Of a stretch of DNA of 64,000 nt, positions 1 through 12,700 are shown piece after piece. The notes under the pieces are model-generated. The model did not search any database. It saw nothing but the letters and a program-made list of their open reading frames with translations, and had not been told where the DNA came from. The DNA comes from Corydoras sp. C115 (lineage: Eukaryota; Chordata; Actinopteri; Siluriformes; Callichthyidae), in contig JAFMOC010000429.1 in the NCBI GenBank assembly GCA_019802505.1, forward strand, positions 22,501 through 86,500, read 5' to 3'. The position numbers and the translations under genes are program-made. The stretch's first letter is position 1, and every line of letters begins with the position of its first letter.

Positions 1-334
1 GCTTAGTGGTCAGCATGTTCTCCTCTCAGCACTAAGGATTTCCGGTTCGAATCCCAAATTAGGTGGAGTGTTCATGCTCTCTCCGTGACTGCATGGGTTT
101 CCTCCGGGTTCTCCGGTTTCCTCCCACAGTCCAAAATACATGGATCAAGGTCAACTGAATTCTCCAAATTGCCCCATATAGAGTGTGTCTGTGTGAGTGA
201 GTGTGTGTCCAGTGATAGATTGGCATCCTGTCCTGGGTGTATCTGCCCAGCGCCCAAAACTTTCTCCCCTGGATGGGCATGGGCAATCCCCCTCGACCCT
301 AGTTGAGGATTAAGCAGAAGATAATGGATGGAAG
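1..334 (+). mobile_element. SINE-A, 5' cut by window edge (family description)
   Basis: SINE-A is the dominant repeat of the window, about 350 bp. It has a tRNA-like head (GGCGGCACGGTGGCTTAGTGG as A-box region, GGTTCGAATCCC as B box), then a body with CCTCCGGGTTCTCCGG, ATTGCCCCATATAGAGTG, and CCCAGCGCCCGAAACGTTC, a variable poly-C run, and a 3' end GAGGATAAAGCGGAAGATAA followed by TGGA or ATGA repeats. Family type (tRNA-derived, LINE-mobilised) is inferred from these boxes and from a 13-bp duplication around the copy at 29280. I do not assign a database name. Confidence 0.9.
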
Positions 335-3300
335 GAAATACAGATTAATATAACAGTGAGCCGATTACTGATGAGAACTAAGCCAGTTGTGGCGGCTGTT
401 TATAAATTGTGCTCTGTAATATGCCTCCTCATACCTTATTACTTTATTACAGTTAAAAGCAGGTAAAACTATGAACATACATCACAGATGTTTGTTCTTA
501 GTAACATTAAATCAGTGTAAAACATGTTCTTTGTTTATATACCTGGTTAAAGCAATATGTTTTGCCATGTCAGAAGACTTTAATGTGTGTACCAAGAACT
601 GACACTACTGTACTGTATACTACCAGAGCACAAGTATCAAACCTTGCTAAAAATAGACTACAGTCTGTCAGTTCACACAAAGTATTTTTATCTGATTTAT
701 ATATACACTGGTACGTGCTGTTCCACTTAACTATGGTGCCTTGCCTTGTGTGCATACATGGCTTTATATCATGAACCTAGCAATCTACCAAGTGGTTAAA
801 TTGTGCTGATATTTTGGCGTCTGTGGTCATATTCCATGTTTAAACTCTTTTACAGAATATTTAAAATTTCTCACGCACAGGCACATCCTGAATTTAACAG
901 GGTCTGTGCAAAATTAAATACCTATTCAATATTTTAGTAAACTCAGCGAAAACTCAACTTGCTCATAATGATTTAATAATCTTGTACATCACTAAATACT
1001 CATTTGACACGAATATTTTAGCACGCAAACTAATGCTTCCGCCATTTTGTTGTAGTTTCCACCACCTTTTTTAAGGATGACCATAAAAGTAGCTGAGAGG
1101 AGAACATGCTAATCACTAAACCACTATGTTACCCCAACATAAAATTCATCCATCAACATCATCTTCTGCTTTATCCTCTATTAGGGTTACAGATGGGTTC
1201 CCCATGCCCATCCAGGGATGAACATTTTGGGCGCTGGGCAGATACACCTAGGACAGGATACCAATCGATCGCTGGGCACACACTCACTCACACAAACACA
1301 CTATATGGGGCAATTTGGAGAATTCATTTGACCTTGATCCATGTTTTTGAACTGTGGGAGGAAACCGGAGAACCCAGAGGAAACCCACGCGGCCACGGGG
1401 AGAACATGGAAACTCCACCCAGATTGGGATTTGAACTGGGAATCCCTAGCGCTGAGAGGAGAATATGTTAACCACTAAGCGACCGTGCCACCATCATGTT
1501 CATCTTTATCCTCTACTTGGGTTGCAGGGGGGTTCCCCATGCCCATCCAGGGGAGAAGATTTTGGCATATACACCCAGGACAGGGCGCCAAGCTATCACT
1601 GGGCACACACACACTACTATATGGGGCAATTTGGAGAATTCAATTGACCTTGATCCATGTTTTTGGACTGTGGGAGGAAACCGGAGAACCCGGAGGAAAC
1701 CCCACCCATATTGGGATTCCAACCGGGAATCCCTAGCGCTGAGAGGAGAGCATGCTAACCACTAAGCTACCGACTTTAACACAATATAAATACCAAAATT
1801 TTTAAAATATACAGATGTTGAAGTACGCCAGTGTAGTTTAATAAAGTCGAATAAACTTTAATAAACAAATACAACTTTAATAAAATTTCATAAAAGCCTG
1901 CTTTACAAAAAACTAAACATATTAACCATAGAATGCAAGTGAGGTGGCTTTTTTTTTTTAAAAGCCCAGAACTCTTCCTTATTAATAATTTTCAAATTCA
2001 AACACAGATTCTGTCCCGCATTATCATTGTACTTTGTAGCCATACCTTGTTTCCATTGTTGTACATGGCCAGCATGCAGAGCATGTGCAAGGTGTGTCCA
2101 CACTTTGTGAACTTGCCCACTGTGCTTGGTTGCAGGGAGTGGTTGCCCTCGTCAGGACTGTCGTAACCAGAGGGACAAGACAGGCGCTCCATACAAATCA
2201 TACAGTCCTGAATGCACAGTCAGATAAAAGAAGACAATGTTTTGTTTTTTTTCCCCCAGCATTGGTTTTCTGAAGTAAAAGTGGGGCAGAGGAAAACAGA
2301 TTTAATGTGACGGGGAATAAATAAAATATTACTTTCAGGACATCCCACATCAAAACAGAATCTTAAGTGATTTAGTGAAATGAGAAGTACAGCTTGTGCT
2401 ATTAATACTTAAAAGACACAAAAGAGGACAGGGAGGACAATGTTTCGATTTGGCAGATGGAGACCTTACCTCATCCGGAATAGTCGGCACTTGCTGCATG
2501 TATTTTTTAATGACGTCCTCTGGTTTCTGGACAGCTGAGGATACACAAGGAACAAGGTTGATACATGCTTCATAACCATGCATCACTTCTTCCTCTCTAA
2601 ATTACGGTCGTAAGACACGTACTGTAAGAGACACGGGCTGCCTCTCAGATTAAATCTTATGCAGGCAGGCACTCTGGGACCATCAGTGGTACATGGGCGG
2701 TAAAATGTCGAGTTAAAAGAAAACACTTGAGGGAAGTTTGTACAGTCAAAGAGTTGCCCCACACTCACAACTGTGCCGAGCTTCGCAAAATGTACACGGG
2801 GAAAGTGCTGGTGGCATGCACAACTGGCTTCAAAGCAAATGTGATTACAAAAAACTCTTTCGTAACACTTTCCGAGAATAATAAACAAGCTAGAGAAGGA
2901 AAATTGATCTGTAATAAGCATCAATTTTTGTCACATGGGCCCTAATGCGTTACACTACAGCCACAGTCACACTAGACATTTGCACTTCATGTTGCTTGAA
3001 GAAATAAGCGGGGCAGCACGATTAGCAACACCGACTTTGGAGGATGCACCGACTTTGCAGCATCAAATATTAACAATAAAAAGCAAGAAAAGCAATAAAC
3101 TCCATTTTATTAAGTGCACGTCATTAAGTAAACAGTAAGGACTGGAACAATCAATCCACTTACTGTATAAAGACACTTTGTAGTTCTACAGTTACAGTTT
3201 ACAGTCTGTTTCTCTGGATATTATGTTATCAGTCAGAACAACCTCCACAGGATCAACACAGTATCATGTATTTTATTTGTCATTCCAACAATATAAAGTA

Positions 3301-3649
3301 CAGTATATGTGGAACCAGCAGTTAATATTAAAATGGTGGATGAGTTACTACATGGCAATCGGTGATATGGTGGTGGTGGTGTGTTAGTGTGTCATACTGG
3401 CAACGTTTGAATCAGAAAGTGTAATGATCCTGCTGTTTTTGAAGACACAATATCCACTTTCTGTGCACAGTATTAAACACATCCATATTATTGCTCCACC
3501 TTGTAAAGTTAATGTAAAGTTACTTCTCTCTCCGTGGCGTTCACCATTGCAAAATGGTGGAACCATCTTCCCAACTCTGTTAAAGATGCGTCTTCAGTAG
3601 TTTCTCAAAAATGCCAAGTGATTCTGCCTTACGGACAACAAACACCTAT

Positions 3650-3708
<59 letters not shown>

Positions 3709-6700
3709 GCGGCATGGTGGCTTAGTGGTTAGCACGTTCGCCATCTGGGTGGAGTTTCCTTGTTCTCCCCGTGTCCGCGTGGGTTTCCTCCGGGTTCTCC
3801 GGTTTCCTCCCACAGTCCAAAAACATGGATCAAGTTCTTCAAATTGCCCCATATAGAGTGTGTTTGTGTGCCTGTGTGTGTGTGAGTGAGTTTGTGCCCA
3901 GCGATGGATTGGCGCCCCGTCCTGGGTGTATCTGCCCAGCGCCCGAGACGTTCTCCCTTGGGTGGGCATGGGGAACCATCCAATTTAATATAATTATATT
4001 TTATTAAATAAAATATAATTTTATTTAATAAAATAAAATTATATTTTATTTTAATATAATTTTAATTATATTAAAATAAAATAAAAATGAAAGAAGGGGT
4101 GGGTGCAGGATCAGATAACGATCAGGTTTGATAATTCTACAGTGTAGCTCGTTTTCTCTAGAACTACTGACTTGTGGTGTTCTCATTTGTAAGTGGCTTT
4201 GGATAAAAGCATCTGCTTCATATGTTGCCTATAAGATGCTGGTGGAAGGTGGATTTTATTTATTAATAATTTTTTTTAATCCAGCAGCTTCACCAAGGTG
4301 TGAAACTAATTCCAGAAATAGGAGCAACTGCCGCATCAGATAAACTCATGTCAGCTTAACATAACACCAACCACATCAGTTTAACTGCAGTGTAAAGAAC
4401 GACCTACTACCCAGATAGAACCTGAACTGTGGTGGTTCCGGCTATTAGAAAACAAGTGTAAAAGGTAGAGGAGGACCAACTAATTATATATAGAAACAGA
4501 AGGACTACATACTGTAATTGTAGAACTGCAAAGTGAATCCTTACATGGAACTGATGAAAGACAGTGAGTGTAAAAACAAGACAATGGTCAAAATATGTTG
4601 GCTGCTATTAAGGAATGTATACGATCTAGAGGAATGTTCCGAAAAAAAAAAAAAAAAAATTACAACCCGTTAAAAAGATGTTTTAGCTAAATAAAGTGTT
4701 CATGCTTGACTGTATGAAGTTGCATTAAAGGCGACAAAAGAAGTACCGCCTCTTTGACACAAAGCAGTAGCACTTAAATCATCCATCCATCTATTATCCT
4801 TTATCCTGTACTAGGGTGGGGGGGGGGCTCCCTCATGCCCATCCAGGGGAGAACGTTTCGGGCGCTGGGCAGATACACCCAGGACAGGACGCCAATCTAT
4901 CGCTGGGCACACTCTATTGCTTCAGACATACTCTATACGGGGCAATTTGGAGAATTCAATGGGAGGAAACCGGAGAACCCGGAGGAAACCCACACGGACA
5001 CAGGGAGAACGTGGAAAATCCACCCAGATTGGGATTCGAACCAGGAATCCCTAGTGCTGAGAGGAGAACATGCTAACCACTAAGCCACCATGCCACCCAT
5101 ACTTTAATTAGTAAATAAACTATAATGATCTTTCTTAAATAGCAGAATTGCTCTTTGCAATAAGTTCCACGCTGCAAAAAATCTAAAGAAAAACACAAAT
5201 AAAAGGAAAAATGTACGTAATTCGAGTAAAATGATCCGTTAATATAGTGAGTAAATTGATCTTGTTAAGATTTCTTAAACTATGAAAACATTTCAAAAAC
5301 CTAGATCATTTATAATACTTAAGATTTCATAAGGGGTGGCTTAGTGGTTAGCATGTTCTCCTCTCAGTGCTAGGGATTCCCGGTTCGAATCCCAATCTGG
5401 GAGGAGTTTCCATGTTCTCCTCGTGTCCGCGTGGGTTTTCTCCGGTTTCCTCCCACAGTCCAAAAACATTGATCAAGTCAATTGAATTCTCCAAATTACC
5501 CCATATAGAGTGTGTCTGTGTGAGTGAGTGTGTGCCCAGTGATGGATTGGCGCCCTGTCCTGGGTGTATCTGCCCAGCGCCCAAAACGTTCTCCCCTGGA
5601 TGGGCATGGGGAACCCCACCGCGACCCAAATAGAGGATAAAAGCGGGAGATAACGAATAAATAAATCAATTTTCCAAATTGCCCCATATAGTGCGTTTGT
5701 GTGAGTGCCCAGCGATAGATCCTGTCCTGGGTGTATTTGCCCAGCGACCAAAACGTTCTCCCACGCGACTCTAGTAGAGGATAAAGCGGAAGATAATGGA
5801 TGGAAGATTTCATAAAATTTGTTCAAGTTTAAGGTTTTCTGACTTGTTAAGTTTTCATTTTTTGCAAATGGCATTTTCTGTAGAAATTTCACTGCCGAAA
5901 GTCTAGTGTGACCATGACCGTAGAGCTGCTCCCATCACCATCCACTGATGAAACCTGCGTGGTATTAAAGTCATTCGTTTGGTTAGCTGATATTAAAAGG
6001 AAGCAGGTTAGGCTTGCTTGTAAGTGTCAGTCTCCTCTGCACCTTATGATTTATAAAATGACATTGCATGAGTCAAGCATTGGTTTCAGGTGAAACAGCA
6101 TGGTGTCGATGTGAGAGGTAATGGTTGGTGACTTACACATACAGCTAAACGCATGCAAGTGAGGAAAAAACAAATCACAAGCAAATAGCCGTGTGAGCAA
6201 AATGCTGGGTGACACAAACACACAAGAGACAATTTATACCGTAATGACTTCAAAAGAATAGAAACCAGAGTTTAAAAACAACAACAACAAAAACGATGGC
6301 GAGCTGCAAGGGGAGGCAATCGGCGTGGATTTCGGGTTTAGGTTTGGCACGGCTTAGCTACCTGTCCTGTGCTGTTTCTTTCCCCTTTTAATGGAGCTGG
6401 CCTGGGCTTGGCTGGACCTGCCGGATGAGCCGGTCATGAAGCGAACTCCCAGTCCTGTTGCAGACATCAATATGGAAGCCATGCCTGGACAGTCGGCCCC
6501 GAGAGCCAGGTGGAAAACATGCAGGGAGGGAAGGGGAGGAGGAAGAAGTAGAGGAGAGGAAGAATGATGAGCCAAAAGTGGAGCAAGCCAACCACAAGTG
6601 AGGGGGGTGGTTGCATGCTGTGATGAGGGCGCGAGCCTGCATTGTGCTAAGGGTTCTCTCCCATTTTTAGGCTTTAGGAAATCTAAGTCAATCCTTAAAT

Positions 6701-9700
6701 TTAAGGATTTAAATAATAAAAAAAAAGTAAGAGGTCATATTTAGGTCTGATGAACCACACGGCAACAAACAGCTCATTGTCCTAAAACTGTTCTCCAGCC
6801 TTCCTGATACAAAACGCATGTCTTCATCCCGACCTCCTGTCAAATCCAACCCTAAATTATCTAGACTACAAGTTGTTGGTCAAACTGTGCAAGTACCACA
6901 CATTCCATTTCATTATGTATCAAAGGAGCTCACATAATGGCTAAAACCTAAAAGCAGCCGTGGAACCTGACAATAAAGGCCAATGTGTCTGGTCCACTGA
7001 CTGACACTCACAAGAAACCTTTCCACTGCTATGCTTTTACCTGCTACAGGTCTGAGTAGACCAAGAGTGACAAAGCTAAACCATGTAAACCGCGGTTTTG
7101 AAGGTGCGGGTACAGTACCTGCCAAGGCCGCGCTCACACTGCTGGAGCCGTTCAGATGCAGAGGGATCGTTGGAATGCTGTAAAGAATAAGCAGAAGGTG
7201 TGAAAACCATGCAGATTTCATTTCTCTTCAGCGACTGTTGCCTTAAAAGCCCGAAAAAAATCATTATAAGACCTGCTGGTTTCAGTTTGGAAATAATTAG
7301 TTAAATGATATAAACATCGGGCGGCACGGTGGCTTAGTGGTTAGCACGTTCACCTCTAAGCTCTAGGGATTCCCGGTTCCAATCCCAATCTGGGTGGAGT
7401 TTCCATGTTCTCCCCGTGTCCGCGTGGGTTTCCTCCGGGTTCCTCCCACAGTCCAAAAACATGGATCAAGTCAATTGAGTTCTCCAAACTGCCCCATATA
7501 GAGTGCGCATGTGTTGATTCCCGGTTCGATTCCCCATCTGGGTGGAGTTTCCATATTCTCCCCGTGTCTGCATGGGTTTCCTCCCGGTTCTCCGGTTTCC
7601 TCCCACAGTCCAAAAACATGGATCAAGTCCTGAGTTCTCCAAATTGCCCCATATAGAGTCTGTTTGTGTGAGTGAGTGTGTGCCCAGCGATAGATTGGAG
7701 CTCTGTCCTGGGGTCGCGGTGGGGTTCCCCATGCCCATCCTGGGGAGAACATCTCGGGCACAGGGCAGATACACCCAGAACAGGGCGCCGATCTATCAGT
7801 GCCCTAGATTCATTTATTCATCATCTTCCGCTTTATCCTCTATTAGGGTTGCAGGGGGGGTTCCCCATGCCCATCCAGGGGAGAACGCTTCGGGCGCTGG
7901 GCAGCTAGACCCAGGACAGGGCGCCAATCCATCGCTGGGTACACACTCAAACACACTATGTGGGGCAATTTAGAGAACACAATTAACTTGATCCATGTTT
8001 TTGGACTGTGGGAGGAAACCGGAGAACCAGGTGGAAACCCACTTGGACACGGGGAGGACATGAAAACTCCATCCAGATTGCGATTCGACCCGGGAATCAA
8101 GAACGTGCCAACCTCTAAGCCACCGTGCCGCCCCATCAGCCAATATTGCGTAACAAGAGGACTTTATCCCGTGTTTCAGTAAATCTATCTGGTGAGGACT
8201 TCCTCTGTAATAACAGGACCGTGCTCCGAAATAACTCGCTCTAAAAACGGATCTTTCCTGCCTGTCAGTTCAAGCAGCATAATTTAAGGCAAACAATTGC
8301 CAAATACATCTGCGCTGTCCATAATGCCCTCTACACAATGACTGCAATTCTGAATTCCTCTACACATCCTGACCACGACTTCTCCTTGAAGCTTTAGTCT
8401 ACCCCGAAACGGATCTTCCCGCCACGGCACACACGGGTCATTTCATTTTGAATCCATCGACCCGGTGAGCGGTGTCATTTCCCTAAAAACAAAAACAATG
8501 CGCAGGATGCAATAAAACACAATGAACGTTGCTTAGCTTTTAAACAAAAGGAAAATAAACTTTAGCACATTAACCTTGAAGGGAATAAACGGTTATTTAA
8601 GGGTTTTGTGCCCCCTGGGAGTGATACAAGTTCTCTGCTGGGTAAATTGGGCTCGTGAAACAGAATGCATACGCCGTTATTTAAAAGAGAACGTGGTAAT
8701 GCTCATGACAGAATCTTCGGAGCTTTTTTTTTTTAATTAAAAAAAAAAACATTCAATTATGTAGACACCTGTTTTACAAGCTGTGTGAGGAAACAGTGCG
8801 GTATGCATGGACAATAGATCGACTCGAAGGAGAACTTTTTTTTAAATGACATGAGACTGATTCACACAGCTGTTATGACACTTGCTCGCAGTAAATCAGA
8901 GGATTATAATCAAAGGTGTCAAAGTTACATTTATTATTTCATAAATGCGGTAATCTGTAAGCAGCCAGTCGATGTCCCCACTCGGTCTGAATTAGAAGTC
9001 AACTAGAAGTCAACAGGACGGGAGTGCTTTAGCTAATCAGTGAAACAACTCTTGCCAGACGGATGTGAGTGCTGTTATTAACATGCTAAAATATCCAACA
9101 CACATTAATACAGAACTATGGATTCCCGGTTCCAATCCCAATCTGGGTGGAGTTTCCATGTTCTCCCCGTGTCTGCGTGGGTTTCCTCCGGGTTCTCCGG
9201 TTTCCTCCCACAGTCCAAAAACATGGATCAAGGTCAGTTGGATTCTCCAAAATTGCCCGATATAGAGTGTGTCTGTGTGAGTGAGTGTGTATCCAGCGAT
9301 AGATTGGTGTCCTGTCCTTGGTGTATCTGCCCAGCGCCAGAGACGTTCTCCTCTGGATGGGCATGGGGAACCCCACCGCGACCCTAATATAGGATAAAGC
9401 GGGAGATAATGAATGAATGAATATTAATACAGAACTATGGATTCCCGGTTCCAATCCCAATCTGGGTGGAGTTTCCATGTTCTCCCCGTGTCCGTGTGGG
9501 TTTCCTCCGGGTTCTCTGGTTTCCTCCCACAGTCCAAAAACATGGATCAAATCAGTTGGATTCTCCAAAATTGCCCCATATTGAGTGTGTCTGTGTGAGT
9601 GAGTGTGTGCCCAGCGATATATTGGCGCCCTGTCCTGGGTGTATCTGCCCAGCGCCAGAAACGTTTTCCCCTGGATGGGCATGGGGAACCCCCCGCGACC

Positions 9701-12700
9701 CTAATAGAGGATAAAGCGGAAGATGATGGATGGCTGGATTTTAATACGGTAGCTTCTGTTTACTTGTGTATTATGTGTTTTATGTGTTGTTTTCCTCACC
9801 CTCTTTACACACTGCATTCGAGCATGTGATGCTGCAACACCAAAAATCACACACTCAAGACCAATGCAATCCTGATGAAGCCCTCAGTCAATATAATGAA
9901 CTGAAGACACTGATCTTAATGCATTAAAAAACATATAATAAAATCATAGTGTGCTAGTGAACCAATCATTATTGAGAGTCATCACTATTAATGACTTGGT
10001 AATACATTTAATTTATCACAGTTAATGTCATTAGATTAACATACAATCTCGATTAACATCAAAGTAATTAACTCTCCGAAAGCAATTACATACAGTCACC
10101 GCCTCATTTTCAAAATGTGATTCATTGCAATTAACTGTGTAAGCACTAATAAAATCTCAATTCATATAAATAATCAGGATTAAATACACCAGATTATTGT
10201 GATTAAAAATGCAGTGACGCAAATCTCATGGTTCCCCCTTACGTTTCTTTCAGGCTCTATAAGAATGCATCGATGCCTTACATTACATACATTCACATTT
10301 GGTCATTTTTTATCCAAAGCGACTTACAAGGTGAGCACAGGGTTAATCACAACATCCCTGGAGCAATGAGGGTTAAGGGTCTTGCACAAGGACCCACATT
10401 GGTAACTTCAGTGGACCTGGGATTTGAACCGCCGACCTTCAGATTGATAGCCCAACGCCCTGACCACTGAGCTACCACTCCCACTGCCTTGTCTTAAACA
10501 CACAGGTTAAGGTTGCCAACAGGTAAAGCTCCCAGCCCAATTTCTTAATCTTACCTTAAACCATTCGCAGTGGTGGAGAAAGACTGCAGATTCCCTGGAG
10601 GCTGAGCCATTGCTGAAGCCGCAGGGCTCCATGGACCTAACGCGACATTCCCTACTGATAGCGGTCTCCTGGGGTACGGGAAGTACGACGTGGATGGGCC
10701 GGCTCCGGCTGAGAACGAGTGGCGTGTGCGTCCGGGCATGGGGTTGTGATTCAAACACTGCTGGCAAGTGCAAGCTGGACCTGAATGGATGACCGAACCA
10801 GATGCCGAGCTGGACGCTGACTCGGGAGGATAGGGCATCCCAGTCTGTCGGCGCACGCGGCGTCGGAAGCCGGTAGTCTTGTTTATCTGTTCGTAAGTTC
10901 TGAGGTCCACCATGTAGTTGGGGCAGTACTGACTCAGATCGGCAATGGATTGACTGCTTTGGTGGCTGTGCTCCAGAAAGCCCAAGGTGTGCATGTCATA
11001 GGCCGTCCAGCCACCCTCATCATTGGCCCATTCCCAGAGCACACCACTGCTGAGGAAGGAGTTCTGAGGTAAGACCTTTCGCCTCACGGAACGGATTTTT
11101 CCTAAAAGAAAGGGAAAGCTTTAGAAACTGGGTGTACAGTAGTAGAAACATGCAACTGTGATCTTACAAATGAAAAGCTAACAATCCAAAGATTTTTTTT
11201 ACATTTTAATTACATAACACAAACAGAATAGCACGGTGGCTTAGTGGTTAGCATGTTCTCCTCTCAGCACTAGGGATTCCCAGTTCGAATCCCCATCTGG
11301 GTGGAGTTTCCATGTTCACGTGGGTTTCCTCCGGGTTCTCCGGTTTCCTCCCACAGTCCAAAAACATGGATCAAGTGAAATGAGTTCTCCATATTGCCCC
11401 ATATAGAGTGTGTCTGTGTGAGTGAGTGTGTGCCCAGCGATAGATTGGCGTCCTGTCCTGGGTCTATCTGCCCAGTGCCCGAAACGTTCTCCACTGGATA
11501 GGCATGAGGACCCCCCCCCCCCCCCCACCGCGACCCTAGTATAGGATAAAGCGGAAGATAATGAATGAATGAAACAGAATAACACAGGAAAGCGTTCTCC
11601 CCACGTCAGTTTGGGTTTCCTCCTAACGCACTGGTATCATTCCAGAAATTGAAAAACCTACTTGAAGTTCAACTTGATATAATAATTACCTAATAATTTC
11701 AGTTTCCCCCCCCCCACACAGAATAATCCTGAATATGTCCCAATACATTTGACCATATTATGAATTAATACTTCAAATCATACTTCGTTTTTAGTATCAT
11801 TAATTCCACCTTATTAGAGTCAATGAGAACAAAAGCATATGAGCAAATTAATAAAACATTTTTGTAATTAAAAAACTTTTTTTTTTAACCACCTGTATAT
11901 TCGCTTCATCTGTTTGTGTGTGTGTGTGTAAAAGGTTTGCAAATATTATTTCACCCACTTATCCAATTAAGCTGAAATTTGCACAATTGTTCGTCGTCAA
12001 TGACAACACATGAATCAATTAAAAATATTTCCAATAAATTAACTAATTGGTGGTAATTAATTGATTTTGTTTTCTATGGATATATTGCCCATTTTCTACA
12101 AAATTTTCGACTTCACAGGCAGAATTAATTTAGGATAAATTAATAGAACACGATTTTTTTTTTCAAAAGAATTGTTTTTATATTTTTGCATGTGGCACAT
12201 TGTAGTGTTTATTTCAGTGGTGTGAGGGCTTTAGTCATAATACTGAAACAGGATGTTGAAACCACATGATACAGGTGGAGCTTAAATACTCATCCCAAAA
12301 AAATGTCTTTAAATAAAAGCGAGCACTAACAAATAAACGCCTGACTGTTGAGTTAATAGTCATCCTATACACGATGTGTGTATGAGTACTGGGATGAATC
12401 ATCTAGAAAACCAACATGCCCTGCAAAAACAACTCCAAAAACTGTGTCGCAAATTAAATTAGTAAAAACAGTTTCTACTCCCGGCGGCATGGTGGTTCAG
12501 TGTTTAGCATGTTTTCCTCTCAGCGCTAGGGATTCCCGGTTCGAATCCCAATCTGGGTGGAGTTTCCATGTTCTCCCCGTGTCCACGTGGGTTTCCTCCG
12601 GGTTCTCCGGTTTCCTCCCACAGTCCAAAAACATGGATCAAGTTCAATTGAATTCTCCAAATTGCCCCATATAGAGTGTGTTTGTGCCCAGCGATGGATT

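Larger units (their letters stand above)
3525..4216 (+). mobile_element. L2-like LINE 3' end, split by SINE-A and carrying an internal inversion
   Basis: The segment starts with the reverse-transcriptase tail peptide AFTIAKWWNHLPNSV and ends with the 3' UTR motif that on the minus strand reads ACGACTTACAAATGAGAAC in other copies (here 4100-4215). Bases 3581-3634 are inverted relative to the copies at 43010-43910 and 57955-58617. A GT/AT microsatellite, a SINE-A and AT-rich repeats lie between. Confidence 0.75.

Noticed and set aside
1106..1471. Many open frames across the window encode look-alike peptides (for example containing FGLWEETGEPGGNPRGHGENMETPPRLG or SPCPRGFPPGSPVSSHSPKT fragments) that could pass for a protein family.
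   Set aside because: They are the six-frame readings of SINE-A in both directions. They follow the repeat, start anywhere, differ by frameshifts, and have no gene structure.
1..2045. The next dtx2 exon (DGSLQCPxCK type, completing the RING).
   Set aside because: I searched both the repeat-free part and the SINE flanks on the minus strand and found no such peptide with splice sites; it is taken to lie left of the window.
12483..12560. Possible tRNA gene at SINE-A heads.
   Set aside because: Same reason: promoter boxes of a tRNA-derived SINE repeated dozens of times with decayed stem pairing.
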